Assembly (NCBI GenBank): GCA_039619475.1
Contig: CM077115.1
Span: 420,988,557 to 421,052,556 of the forward strand
Length of the DNA stretch: 64,000 nt
From: Icerya purchasi
Taxonomy: Eukaryota; Arthropoda; Insecta; Hemiptera; Monophlebidae
Direction: 5' to 3'
Shown here: piece by piece, positions 61,601 to 64,000 of the stretch
How the letters are laid out: each line of letters begins with the position of its first letter
Position numbering within the stretch: position 1 is the stretch's first letter
Notes under the pieces: generated by a model
Database searches by the model: none
The model's input: only the letters and a program-made list of their open reading frames with translations
Told to the model about the DNA's origin: nothing
Made by a program: the position numbers and the translations under genes

Positions 61601-63912
61601 TTGTCTTATTTATATTTGGGGTTTTGGAAAAAATTGCATTTCTCACACAACAGAGACGTTAACCAACCTCCAGTTTTAGTAAACAAAAAATCTCATACAT
61701 CTAAAAAGAGTAAGGGGAACAGAAGGACCAAATTAACATTAATGCAGTTTTACATTATTCATGCTGCAATCTATCGATTTTTTTTTTTTTTTTTTTTGTT
61801 TGTTTAATTAATTAAACAGTTGCGTGCAACGGAAATGCGAAATCCGTTCTCGTGATTAATGTCCCATCATTATTATATATCAGTTGCTTTCGTGACCGGG
61901 GTCTATTCTTGTAATATTACCCTTTAGCCGAAAAAATATTATTTTCAAACAAATAAAATGTGATCTTAGAGACTACATTCTTTCTTTTTTCCTTAGCTAT
62001 TTGTTAACGCACGAATTAGTATCAATTTTATTGGTAACCATAGCTTCTTTCAGCCATATTTAAATTTTTTAAGTTACCAGTATTGCATATTTTTTTCGTT
62101 TTAAACGCGAATATTTTAAATATACCAAACAGTGAGAGAATTTTTTTTTGAATTTATCCGTGTGAGTATAAATGGACGTGCTCATATTATCCTATAGATT
62201 TTCTATCGATTAGTACGTTGCAGGAAGCCAGTTTTGTGAATTTTAATTCTATTTTGTGTCCAAAATTCTTACGAAATACGTTGAAGAAGACGAAGAATTT
62301 GTTTAATGCGGGTTTCCGTTGTGTTACCAAATTACGAAGATATCATCGTCTATTTATCTGAACTGACATTTCTCTTTATTGTAGTTTCCATCCGGTTGTT
62401 CCATGTAAAAATATTGGCAAAAATTGGAACCTGCTTCGAACTTATCCACCAACCATCATTTTATTTGCAAAATCCTTCGAGTTTTTACCGTTGTAAATAG
62501 AAACTATCGATCTTATAGTCTATAAATATTTGTTTTGCACCTCATTAAGTCTGCCTATGTATTTTCTTATTTTTTGTATTCCATTTGTCCGGATTATTTT
62601 TCTACTTTACTGCAGGTTTACTCTATACACTAAATTTTCTTAAGCATTTTAAATTCAGTATCCAAAGTTTTAGAGCATAAACAACCAAGTGTAACATAAT
62701 GATAAGTTTCCCTCTATAAATAAAAAAAATAAAAATAAAACGAAACGTAAGTTTACCACCTTTCTAAATGTAATAATGAATTACAATTTTTAAAACAACT
62801 TAAATTCAATAGCCAAATTATTTAAGATAATGTTTATATGGGGTTTTTTAATCTTTTTCACAGAATAAATTGTTATGTTTTAGAGTGAAGAATTAAGTAA
62901 CGTTTTTTATTTTAATATTCTAAGCGCGTATTTGTTTTGTACGAGTATAACCTAAAATGTTCTTTTTTTTTTTTGTTTATCATACCACGAAACGAAGTTA
63001 AATATTTATTATTAATCAAATATATGCTAACTTTTCATTTTTGTATTAAGTCAAGATATCATTCAGTCAGTAATAAAATGAATTCAGTCATATTTTTATT
63101 CCTTTGAACCTGGTACTGAAACTATTTTGCTGTATATTGAGAAGTAAATAAAATATTAAACGCAAACGTATTACTTAGTGTATTAACTTATATCAATGTA
63201 AATAGAAATTATTTTACATTATGATTTTAAACTTACGAATGCAGCATACTTAAGAAAATAAAAAAAAAAACATCGAAAAAAACTAATGAAAGATAAGAAA
63301 AATTATTAATGGCTTTTTTCGGGTTAGTAACTGTTGGTAATATTACGTCAACGTAAAATTAGAAGTAAGGAATACAATAAGTAAAGAAAAAAAGAAAAAA
63401 ATATGCACTCGACAAAATGTAAGAGCTAAAAATCACTCCTAAAGTAAATTGTTGAAGAATTGCAAAGAAAGTCGAATGTGATTCGTTCTAATATTTTGTA
63501 AGTAGTGAAAATTTGTAACACTTTAAATTAACAATAACTTGAAAAATATAATTTAAGTATTAACGATGAGTAAATATTATCTCAGAAATTTCATAAAAAG
63601 AATGAGCAAAATTAAAATCATTAACATTTCTTATAAACGTAAAACTAAACTAAATTTTGTATTACGCAGTATGAATTTTCCTTTATTACAGATGAAATGC
63701 GTAAAGTAAAGAAATTCAGCTGTAATCTATGTCAGTATAGTTGCGCGTCACTGAATCAAATTCAACATCATTGCGGTTTGACGCATAATTGCACCTATAA
63801 ATACAAATGTTGTTTTTGCCAGTTCGTTTCCAATACTCTGCCAGGCTTATCAGAACACTTCGCTGTATTTCATCCGAAACTTTTCGTCTGTTTTGTTAAA
63901 ATGTTCATCCAG
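7524..63912 (+). CDS. Giant zinc-finger protein gene, 18 exons, incomplete at 3' end
   Basis: Coding join: 7524-7641, 8339-8405, 11872-12002, 13406-20832, 26281-26382, 28633-28817, 30987-32046, 35231-35361, 35766-35910, 39783-39904, 40727-40885, 47383-47896, 50333-50646, 54207-54458, 59293-59444, 59719-59847, 61289-61431, 63692-63912. All introns are GT-AG and phase is kept at every junction, giving 3790 codons with no stop. Order of parts: acidic N-terminus; giant disordered exon with DPR, Arg/Ser and Asn repeats; the first finger pair at its end; a Ser/Asn-rich spacer in exons 5-7; then finger-bearing exons 8-18. Each finger group opens with an aromatic-x-C finger and continues with FxCxxC fingers, so the array looks built from a repeated module. 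The fingers suggest binding of nucleic acid or of proteins in the nucleus; this is inferred from the fold class only. The upstream exon is unknown: ATG 7562 is the first in-frame Met in exon 1, but the frame is open back to the acceptor. I do not recognise a named orthologue. Confidence 0.85.
7653..7725. repeat. Compound (GC)n(AC)n(AT)n microsatellite
   Basis: Consecutive GCGCGC, ACACAC and ATATAT tracts begin 12 bp after the exon 1 donor, at the start of intron 1. The rest of intron 1 (to 8338) is AT-rich with nothing recognised. Confidence 0.85.
8339..8405 (+). CDS. Zinc-finger gene, exon 2
   Basis: A 67-nt exon between acceptor TTGTTTTCAG and donor GTT|GTAAGT. It encodes S-IDPLMIEKLSNSLAKLHRK-LSV, an amphipathic, probably helical segment. 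It takes AG from exon 1 and ends on a whole codon. Confidence 0.75.
8942..9165 (-). mobile_element. tRNA-derived SINE
   Basis: On the minus strand from 9158, the head reads GCGATAGCCTAGTGTAGTTA (A-box-like) and then GGTCACGAGTTCGAGACTTA (B-box-like), about 50 nt apart as in a tRNA. The body continues to about 8950 and ends in an A-rich tail. The 10-mer CTATCGCATT occurs at both ends (near 8942 and 9151) and could be a target duplication or chance similarity to the head. The plus-strand A-run at 9164-9180 borders the head. Confidence 0.6.
11186..11400 (+). mobile_element. hAT-type terminus, copy A
   Basis: It begins CAGTGGCCAATCCACGGGG, the style of hAT terminal inverted repeats. Over about 215 bp it matches 36584-36800: shared blocks include AAAGAACCAAAGCCT, TTTGTTATAACAGAGAAA, ATGGATTTAAT and TACTGTTTTCTA. 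No transposase, opposite terminus or target duplication was found, so this is a terminal fragment. Confidence 0.6.
11872..12002 (+). CDS. Zinc-finger gene, exon 3
   Basis: Acceptor TTCATTGTAG and donor AACGA|GTAAAT. It encodes DSLITEEPCLPDTT... rich in Asp, Glu, Ser and Thr. The last two nucleotides (GA) are completed by G of exon 4 to Glu. Reading through the donor meets TAA at once, which supports splicing at this site. Confidence 0.75.
12003..13405. other. Intron 3
   Basis: A 1.4-kb AT-rich intron. Nothing beyond short A/T runs is recognised. The minus-strand open frame at 12459-12701 has no domain and is judged spurious. Confidence 0.6.
13406..20832 (+). CDS. Zinc-finger gene, exon 4 (7427-nt giant exon)
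   Basis: It starts after TTTCGCAG and ends at GAAG|GTATAG. It encodes about 2475 residues, largely disordered and rich in Ser, Asn, Lys and Asp. Seen in order: a basic patch near 13530-13600 (KKRFQKSRNWCRNK); RDPRL motifs near 14585 and 14790; six tandem 10-residue DPR units (15130-15305); a 33-residue Arg/Ser repeat array (15650-16560); long charged KSE/NDN stretches; an RLVIPRIRIDPEDV segment (about 17690); a SPEEIAEKIKKLKSMGL segment (about 18600); a basic patch with RKRKPKKSK (about 18920); a poly-Asn run (19578-19680); a predicted coiled coil (about 20175-20300); and two fingers at the end. Finger 1 uses Cys 20601 and Cys 20613/20616 with His 20655 and 20670. Finger 2 uses Cys 20688/20697/20706 with His 20769 and 20784. 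If the intron is retained, a stop follows at 20883. Confidence 0.85.
15130..15305 (+). repeat. 30-bp coding repeat: DPR decamers
   Basis: Six tandem decamers such as KPNIDPRLTS, KPIGDPRPIA and KPISDPRPMS. Units 3 and 4 are nearly identical in DNA and the last unit has lost DPR. Single RDPRL motifs upstream in the same exon suggest the array grew from an existing motif. DPR(L) motifs also occur in some nuclear RNA-linked proteins, but no function can be assigned from that. Confidence 0.85.
15650..16560 (+). repeat. 99-bp coding minisatellite (Arg/Ser, 33-residue units)
   Basis: About nine tandem units of the form YSRSRSIGRNSRPPSP followed by a 15-17-residue variable part (NRSHPNRFDRDTEREN or SNQYENDGNNRN types). 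Two adjacent units at about 15686 and 15785 are almost identical in DNA, exactly 99 bp apart. A higher-order 198-bp pair (units RDTEREN plus RDAE-EN) is repeated at about 15888-16280. Length is always a multiple of 3, keeping frame. The RSRS cores resemble RS domains of RNA-processing proteins and would be phosphorylation-prone. Confidence 0.9.
19578..19680 (+). repeat. (AAT)n/(AGT) tract encoding poly-Asn/Ser
   Basis: A triplet repeat inside exon 4, mostly AAT with AGT interruptions, encoding an Asn run broken by Ser. It is likely length-polymorphic. The other frames read as poly-Ile, which explains a spurious open frame there. Confidence 0.9.
20901..22082 (+). mobile_element. mariner element, degenerate (intron 4)
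   Basis: TA-flanked element with terminal inverted repeats. The left end reads CGAGGGTTGATCAATAAGTA and the right end, reversed, CGAGGATTGATCAATACATA. Length is about 1.18 kb. The TA duplication is at 20901-20902 and 22081-22082. It holds the broken transposase listed next. The region before the right terminus is shortened relative to a usual mariner. Confidence 0.9.
21082..22060 (+). pseudogene. mariner transposase pseudogene
   Basis: Starts MEKEQYRSVIRFLFLNGKTC, the helix-turn-helix region of a mariner transposase. The second HTH block (KVRELAEAVDVSYRTANKIL) is at about 21340-21400. Catalytic blocks remain: DETW at about 21545, HYDNAH at about 21819 and SLDLTPCDFYLFP at about 21915, the last with Leu where Pro-Asp is usual. 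Stops and frameshifts occur at about 21282, 21468 and 21690, and the C-terminal part after the EVIAETEA block is deleted. The element is dead. Confidence 0.85.
22083..22984. other. Intron 4, segment between mariner and Penelope-like element
   Basis: AT-rich with poly-A and poly-T runs (22440-22455, 22790-22805). No gene or repeat recognised. Confidence 0.5.
23037..23075 (-). ncRNA. Hammerhead ribozyme (Penelope-like type), copy 2
   Basis: Minus-strand layout: stem I TTAG / CTAA; canonical core CTGATGA; an unpaired T; stem II GGGT-TAT-GCCC (U-G wobble where copy 1 has U-A); GAAA; stem III AACGTT; cleavage-site T. The stem II difference between copies preserves pairing. Stem III is so short that dimeric action would be expected, as known for other minimal hammerheads. 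Core intact, so possibly active. Confidence 0.75.
23238..24232 (-). pseudogene. Penelope-like RT plus GIY-YIG endonuclease, one frameshift
   Basis: The reading frame 24211 to 23540 (223 codons) contains IRYVDDALLIFDEN (RT catalytic YVDD, about 24150), NKINFLDITI and a SNHPNQHKYAYFMTAI block typical of Penelope-like RT. A one-base frameshift near 23545 moves translation into the frame ending at 23238. That frame encodes the GIY-YIG domain: C-x2-CEKSYIGQTGRKI, RYKEH and an AENYYI segment near the end. Apart from the frameshift the 3' half is open, suggesting a fairly young copy. It was truncated before the RT palm N-terminal motifs. Confidence 0.85.
24236..26280. other. Intron 4, 3' segment
   Basis: AT-rich, with no coding exon. 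It includes the decayed hammerhead-like terminus at 25562-25606 and poly-T runs (25079-25098, 26071-26087). Confidence 0.55.
25562..25606 (-). mobile_element. Decayed Penelope-like terminus (copy 3)
   Basis: The minus strand keeps CCCGAAAACGTTGCC followed by AAGCTAAATAA, the GAAA plus AACGTT part of the hammerhead, preceded by GGACGATCGAATACAA where CTGATGA and stem II should be. It differs enough from copies 1 and 2 to be another subfamily or an old copy. No coding sequence is nearby. Confidence 0.45.
26281..26382 (+). CDS. Zinc-finger gene, exon 5
   Basis: Acceptor TTAATTTTGCAG, donor AAAG|GTATTT. It encodes ENESPTETISDQVDF and then KKPRIRVRRF, a basic patch that could act in nuclear import. 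Phase 1 in and phase 1 out. Confidence 0.8.
27015..28314 (+). mobile_element. mariner with ~187-bp terminal inverted repeats (intron 5)
   Basis: TA-flanked (27015 and 28313-28314). The left arm, about 27017-27202, matches the reverse complement of about 28126-28313 with few mismatches; shared blocks include GCTGCACTGCGGGATTATCA and CCTCGATACAGTTCATAGT. Most mariners have 20-40-bp repeats, so the arms are unusually long. The right arm overlaps the end of the transposase reading frame. Confidence 0.9.
27217..28200 (+). pseudogene. mariner transposase pseudogene, nearly continuous
   Basis: Starts MNSEEQRCVIKFFVRASKSG. It stays in one frame to 28030 apart from two stops (27359 and about 27521). 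Catalytic blocks are GDELWYFEYD (about 27680) and DQDNTPSH (about 27955). The third, YLLDMAP, survives in a shifted frame at about 28035, with SDFYLF next to it in the original frame, showing a one-base slip. The few lesions suggest a younger insertion than the other mariner. Confidence 0.85.
28633..28817 (+). CDS. Zinc-finger gene, exon 6
   Basis: Acceptor TAATTCCAG, donor GCG|GTTAGT. It encodes DVENSLTINTSIYGFSPLAE and onward, a Ser/Thr/Asn-rich spacer with no domain. The frame stays open to 28868 if the donor is skipped, ending in a hydrophobic tail, but the chosen donor keeps phase with exon 7. Confidence 0.75.
28946..29006. repeat. (AT)n microsatellite
   Basis: About 30 uninterrupted AT units in intron 6. 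Confidence 0.95.
29435..30195. mobile_element. Non-autonomous hAT-type element with perfect 8-bp target duplication
   Basis: It is flanked on both sides by CTTCCGTT (29427-29434 and 30196-30203). Ends: left TAGGGCCGTATCTAGACC; right, reversed, CAAGGCCGTATCTGGGGGC. The 761-bp interior holds a hairpin AAGGGGC-TGT-GCCCCTT (about 29520), repeated GGGACATTTTT / GTTACATAAAATTG segments (29690-29880) and AT runs. No transposase. The 8-bp duplication and imperfect GGCCGTATCT repeats fit hAT. Confidence 0.85.
30633..30775. mobile_element. mariner-type MITE with 32-bp inverted repeats
   Basis: The ends GGGTGATTTTTTAAGAGTTA and AAGTTTTTCAGGTTG recur inverted at 30740-30771, between TA dinucleotides, with about 75 bp of unique centre. 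It is a non-autonomous element of about 140 bp in intron 6. Confidence 0.85.
30987..32046 (+). CDS. Zinc-finger gene, exon 7
   Basis: Acceptor TATCTACTTTAG, donor GAAG|GTAACA. It encodes 353 residues of a low-complexity spacer rich in Ser, Asn, Pro and Gln. Loose repeats of about 40 residues appear, each with an N-x-P or N-x-S step, a Leu/Pro phrase and an R/K-x-N-S tail (for example near 31250, 31500, 31600 and 31800). No finger. Confidence 0.85.
32047..35230. other. Intron 7
   Basis: A 3.2-kb AT-rich intron with poly-T runs (32740-32758, 33095-33125) and a (TTTA)n run at 34755-34795. A tRNA-like A box near 33740 lacks a B box and was rejected. The open frame 33244-33498 has no recognised domain and does not fit the host phase. 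Confidence 0.55.
35231..35361 (+). CDS. Zinc-finger gene, exon 8
   Basis: Acceptor AATTTTTCAG, donor CATCAG|GTATGT. It encodes the Cys half of a finger (YQCGYCEYKAFRPWF) and the first His in NCHQ. The second His comes from exon 9 (VTSH), so the intron splits the finger. Confidence 0.85.
35766..35910 (+). CDS. Zinc-finger gene, exon 9
   Basis: Acceptor TTTTTTTAG, donor CGAT|GTGAGT. It completes the previous finger (VTSH), then a Ser-rich linker, and ends inside the next finger at YTCSR plus the first base of its second Cys codon. Confidence 0.85.
36584..36802 (+). mobile_element. hAT-type terminus, copy B
   Basis: It matches copy A at 11186-11400 along about 215 bp, starting at the same CAGTGGC base. 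It begins exactly where the long left inverted repeat ends. No opposite terminus was found before the right arm at 38472. Confidence 0.6.
36816..37250 (+). CDS. Unidentified open frame inside the long-repeat element
   Basis: A 144-codon frame starting MPNQYQINCATTSYNLAQNV. After a poly-T run at 37198-37210 the likely original frame shifts and continues as LLELPGDLDMLDTV. Composition is protein-like rather than random AT frame, with spaced aromatic and charged residues, but no family is recognised. It could be a remnant of the element's transposase. The poly-T slip means the present frame is probably broken. Confidence 0.35.
   Translation: MPNQYQINCATTSYNLAQNVFKKLPTVIITENCTRGSSIIYALPTITLYFSTGDLNNFTQQIHEKLFNTKRCKEFGKSLTIRREVKLTTYVVIDLCRSHFLDEMKDFQKISYTLSFIPTETIKLADVIFFFLRGAVSFTVGITR
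37329..38471. other. Interior of long-repeat element, no gene
   Basis: AT-rich sequence between the unknown open frame and the right arm. The minus-strand frame 38128-38310 has no domain. Confidence 0.5.
38925..39782. other. Intron 9, 3' segment
   Basis: AT-rich with nothing recognised. Confidence 0.5.
39783..39904 (+). CDS. Zinc-finger gene, exon 10
   Basis: Acceptor TTTTTCGAACAG, donor TCT|GTAAGT. It completes the exon 9 finger (C-SSKYVNPNSFVNHFTQKH) and starts the next (LQCPFCKETVIITFYLS), whose His/Cys pair comes from exon 11. Confidence 0.85.
40090..40520. repeat. GC-richer repeat-like block in intron 10
   Basis: It contrasts with its AT-rich surroundings: several GGATCCG / ATCCGG phrases at 40110-40150, a (GA)n then G-run at 40300-40320, and a hairpin-like CACCTTGTCCAGGTGAGGTA at about 40480. 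No termini or duplication found; class unknown. Confidence 0.3.
40727..40885 (+). CDS. Zinc-finger gene, exon 11
   Basis: Acceptor TTATACGCAG, donor AGCTGG|GTAAGT. It supplies HMNKCH, the metal-binding half of the exon 10 finger, then a whole finger (YQCIYCLKSADD ... DHLVQNHF). In and out phase 0. Confidence 0.85.
41030..41359 (-). mobile_element. Leader region of an LTR retrotransposon
   Basis: On the minus strand, next to the LTR, the sequence TGGTGACCC at 41350-41358 has the form of an insect LTR-element primer-binding site. Leader-like sequence follows to about 41030, then identifiable similarity stops. No gag or pol is seen. Confidence 0.4.
41360..41852 (-). mobile_element. LTR of a Gypsy/BEL-type retrotransposon
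   Basis: A block of about 490 bp bounded by TG...CA (TGTTCATAT at one end, GACAACAAACA at the other). It is GC-richer than the intron and followed on the minus strand by a primer-binding-site-like TGGTGACCC two bases after the LTR edge. Only one LTR is in view, so boundaries are approximate and no target duplication can be checked. Confidence 0.45.
43083..43598 (-). pseudogene. LINE reverse transcriptase, N-terminal part
   Basis: A 171-codon frame with KIIPKEFQKAALISIPKK, then CKEHRTLSILPHILKILTKV, FGFRKKRKR and VYIALIDIEKAFDNVNWNMV. These are RT motifs up to the first catalytic Asp region. The YADD motif is not found: after 43083 the sequence jumps to the C-terminal tail, so the middle of the palm is deleted. 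Confidence 0.8.
44160..44572 (-). mobile_element. tRNA-derived SINE nested in the LINE
   Basis: The minus strand begins GGAACCGTGATAGCTTAGTT (A-box-like), then GGTCACAGGTTCGATCCTGG with a perfect GGTTCGATCC B box. A body of about 330 bp follows, with GGAAGGCAATGGCAAAAATT, ending near TATGGCGCTATAAAG. It separates the endonuclease and linker of the LINE, so it inserted after it. A short AAAGG/AAAGA repeat at the edges may be the remains of a target duplication. Confidence 0.75.
44720..45043 (-). pseudogene. LINE APE-type endonuclease fragment
   Basis: A frame of 107 codons: NDRIILIAISATPTDFVVTQ, a DEEIDEIYEQLEKV block, VTILGDRSAAA where GDFNA is usual (metal-binding Asp kept, Asn lost), GKFGRGIRNKRGSRLLEFC and ITNTLF. 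It matches the AP-endonuclease-like domain of the LINE. Confidence 0.8.
45640..45876 (+). pseudogene. C-terminal fragment of a Tc1/mariner-type transposase
   Basis: The frame from 45658 reads FLFLFGYFESRVCEIRPRDL, then DDLKTSILEKIVKI and GLDKYMSQNGHHLNDIVFHT before a stop. The pattern 'WGY-x-KSKVY ... LK-x-x-I ... C-G-x-x-x-E' is the tail after the third catalytic residue in insect Tc1/mariner relatives. The catalytic core is not present. Confidence 0.55.
45877..47382. other. Intron 11, 3' segment
   Basis: AT-rich with a long T run at 46980-47007. Nothing recognised. Confidence 0.5.
47383..47896 (+). CDS. Zinc-finger gene, exon 12
   Basis: Acceptor TTGTTATTGTAG, donor AATG|GTAATA. It encodes KTISSSHDFLWHPSTKESLT, then a Ser/Asp/Glu-rich spacer (VDELPEPAVELQDISILPP). 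It ends with the start of a new finger group (KLYRCGFN), whose second Cys lies in exon 13. The frame upstream of the ATG at 47452 is open to the acceptor and joins exon 11 in phase 0. Confidence 0.85.
48283..48480 (+). mobile_element. tRNA-derived SINE
   Basis: The head TGTGATAGCCGAGCGGTGAC (A-box-like) is followed by TCCTAAGTTCAAGATTCGCA (B-box-like), then a body with GAGGCAAGAGCAAACCACC at about 48390. The same 'GGCAA--GCAAA' phrase occurs in the SINE at 44160-44572, so the two are probably related. It lies sense to the host gene. Confidence 0.6.
48612..48660 (-). mobile_element. Decayed Penelope-like terminus (copy 4)
   Basis: The minus strand keeps TTGATGATG (core with the first C lost) and CCGGAAAACGTTTTA (GAAA plus AACGTT), then AACTAAATATTTT. 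Stem II is no longer clearly paired. An old or divergent relative of copies 1 and 2. Confidence 0.45.
50333..50646 (+). CDS. Zinc-finger gene, exon 13
   Basis: Acceptor TTATTTTATAG, donor AAT|GTAAGT. It completes a finger begun in exon 12 (VCRYSSQSMAGLRIHLLNC) and adds two whole fingers: LVCPHCSVQHLHILKY with DHLQIHG, and FICSLCNFRSCLQNRM with NHMKVNH. Confidence 0.85.
51268..51325. repeat. (AAAT)n microsatellite
   Basis: About 10 AAAT units, followed by AAAAT variants to about 51325. Confidence 0.9.
52581..52640. repeat. (ATT)n microsatellite
   Basis: About 20 uninterrupted ATT units, directly downstream (on the plus strand) of the intron-13 unclassified block and just before the LINE remnant. 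Confidence 0.95.
52690..53640 (-). mobile_element. LINE 3' remnant with restriction-like endonuclease
   Basis: The minus strand encodes, with stops, DKQRLSG and DGVWKTRVYGK (about 53440-53350), a C-x-x-C knuckle with NLETINHI, a YTHRHNN phrase, and then the endonuclease domain. This order (knuckle, HRHN, PD-D/E-K nuclease) is that of LINEs with a C-terminal restriction-like endonuclease, as in the R2/R4 groups. The reverse transcriptase is missing. Confidence 0.65.
52712..53238 (-). pseudogene. Restriction-like endonuclease domain of a LINE
   Basis: Two adjoining frames. 53238-52912 has IYWDMQIVRTDKTVAANRPD and VALIDITVVN, giving the RPD...D(I)T core of a PD-(D/E)xK nuclease. 52909-52712 continues with KIPFVISTMAVVPATLRKSA, the usual C-terminal part. 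A stop or shift of a few bases near 52910 separates them. Confidence 0.65.
54207..54458 (+). CDS. Zinc-finger gene, exon 14
   Basis: Acceptor AAATTTTAG, donor TTA|GTATGT. It encodes a Lys/Ser-rich linker (SSANGKNTKPGVKATKSPLI), then one finger with a short Cys-to-His span (VSCGLCGKFESNIRNH ... HMKKH). The frame is open upstream of the ATG at 54288 to the acceptor. Confidence 0.85.
54459..55202. other. Intron 14, 5' segment
   Basis: No exon or element recognised. Slightly GC-richer sequence at 54760-55000 has no open frame. Confidence 0.5.
55207..57229 (-). mobile_element. TTAA-flanked DNA transposon (Kolobok/Mutator-like transposase)
   Basis: TTAA at 55203-55206 and 57230-57233 flank inverted ends GGGGTAATGTCACCTT and, reversed, GGGGTAACATCATCTT. 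The 2.0-kb element carries a broken transposase on the minus strand. TTAA targets and GGGGTAA ends fit Kolobok-type elements; piggyBac also uses TTAA but has different ends. Placement in Kolobok is inferred. Confidence 0.8.
55801..56950 (-). pseudogene. Transposase pseudogene of the TTAA element
   Basis: Minus-strand blocks in order: CEANYEGSAGKMKVVAATDI (about 56700), GKLTGKLVD and LSIYYGLAIRRHSNSYQRY (about 56420), KNAIWTTLYHKISTDKKPQH (about 56350), FKHKPAMTMIVFEAVDLIYE (about 56200), ESVLDTAVYIAILYFDDGYN (about 56070), LTIGLNCYNFC, and a terminal EGQLYGAGIAD (ends 55801). I recognise this as the transposase type annotated as Mutator-like in insect proteomes. Several stops and frame changes break it. 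Confidence 0.75.
57550..58765 (-). mobile_element. CFDP2-like LINE, second copy (leader and endonuclease only)
   Basis: The minus strand gives a leader from about 58765 matching in layout that of the first copy (45575-45230): both contain a CTCCCTTAGC-type phrase and AGTTAGTCTGCAT. A degraded endonuclease follows: LIQIYIPTTSSEDEKIELYE (about 58040), QMEEVLLEVKDRENLIIL, then SGADIDSDHIPVIMTSRLKQ (about 57700). It ends near 57550 without RT. Confidence 0.7.
58766..59292. other. Intron 14, 3' segment
   Basis: GC-richer sequence at 58780-59110 next to the LINE leader may belong to the same element's 5' end, but no match could be confirmed. An AAAT run lies at 59200-59230. Confidence 0.4.
59293..59444 (+). 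CDS. Zinc-finger gene, exon 15
   Basis: Acceptor TTTAATTTGTAG, donor TTTAG|GTAACT. It encodes a short linker, then a finger with four residues between Cys (YQCSVEGCNYITIDVK) and His residues in IHYENSH. Similar to the first finger of exon 4 and that of exons 12/13. Confidence 0.85.
59719..59847 (+). CDS. Zinc-finger gene, exon 16
   Basis: Acceptor TTTCACGTATCAG, donor AAAAA|GTAAGT. It encodes RCLHCSSTMKSFQKIPLSEM with HFKMH, a finger with a longer inner loop, then the Cys half of another (FKCPNCSFLHYKK). Confidence 0.85.
59848..61288. other. Intron 16
   Basis: A 1.4-kb AT-rich intron. Open frame 60489-60701 has no domain and no fitting splice sites. Confidence 0.55.
61289..61431 (+). CDS. 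Zinc-finger gene, exon 17
   Basis: Acceptor TGTTTTCTGAAG, donor AATG|GTATTT. It supplies STIENHISTSC, completing the exon 16 finger with a His/Cys pair, then an acidic linker (NNESEDGSSEQSSYEEDSN). Confidence 0.8.
61432..63691. other. Intron 17
   Basis: A 2.3-kb AT-rich intron with a T run at 61778-61800. Open frames at 61601-61807 and 62306-62500 show no domain. Confidence 0.55.
63692..63912 (+). CDS. Zinc-finger gene, exon 18 (last in window)
   Basis: Acceptor CCTTTATTACAG, donor ATCCAG|GTTTGT. It encodes FSCNLCQYSCASLNQIQHH with GLTH, and YKCCFCQFVSNTLPGLSEH with AVFH: two complete fingers. It ends on a whole codon followed by a donor, so coding continues beyond 64000. Confidence 0.85.
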
Positions 63913-64000
63913 GTTTGTTTTAATGTCACATAATAAAATAATCGGCAGAATATATATTGTAATTTTTTTCTATCCTCAAAGTACCGATTGAATTATGAAG
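63913..64000. other. Start of intron 18
   Basis: Intronic sequence to the right edge of the window; only AT-rich DNA. Confidence 0.6.

Noticed and set aside
1..64000. CRISPR arrays, bacterial operons, rRNA genes
   Set aside because: No regularly spaced repeats, no bacterial gene layout and no rRNA sequence seen; the window is clearly eukaryotic.

Overview
The window is AT-rich eukaryotic DNA with long introns, GT-AG splice sites, microsatellites and a dense, varied load of decayed transposons: Tc1/mariner, hAT, TTAA-target, Penelope-like, several LINE groups, tRNA-derived SINEs and an LTR. This points to an arthropod, most likely an insect. The species cannot be read from the sequence; a hemipteran is a guess from the transposon mix.

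One host gene runs on the + strand from at least 7524 past the right edge. I joined 18 exons (7524-7641, 8339-8405, 11872-12002, 13406-20832, 26281-26382, 28633-28817, 30987-32046, 35231-35361, 35766-35910, 39783-39904, 40727-40885, 47383-47896, 50333-50646, 54207-54458, 59293-59444, 59719-59847, 61289-61431, 63692-63912). All introns are GT-AG and reading phase is kept at all 17 junctions, giving one open frame of 3790 codons. The protein has an acidic N-terminus, one giant low-complexity exon (7427 nt) with DPR repeats, a 33-residue Arg/Ser repeat array and a poly-Asn tract, a Ser/Asn-rich spacer, and then at least 15 degenerate C2H2-type zinc fingers, many split by introns. The first exon is not settled and the 3' end lies outside the window. 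I do not recognise a named orthologue.

Everything else is upstream flank or intron filled with mobile elements. Upstream (1-7523): a (GACAAC)n array, an RNase H LINE fragment, a Penelope-like terminus and a perfect 18-bp palindrome. Intron 4: a dead mariner and a 5'-truncated Penelope-like element with RT and GIY-YIG domains. Intron 5: a mariner with unusually long (about 187 bp) inverted repeats. Intron 6: a hAT-type element with a perfect 8-bp target duplication and a mariner-type MITE. Intron 9: a 2.7-kb element with 353/453-bp terminal inverted repeats. Intron 11: an LTR with leader, a near full-span CFDP2-like LINE split by a SINE, and a transposase tail. Intron 13: a LINE remnant with a restriction-like endonuclease tail. 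Intron 14: a 2-kb TTAA-flanked DNA transposon and a second CFDP2-like LINE fragment.

Two points stand out. Two Penelope-like termini fold as hammerhead ribozymes with a wobble-preserving change in stem II, and two more carry decayed cores. Every LINE, Penelope-like and LTR fragment that can be oriented lies antisense to the host gene, as expected if sense insertions, including self-cleaving ones, are removed from introns.
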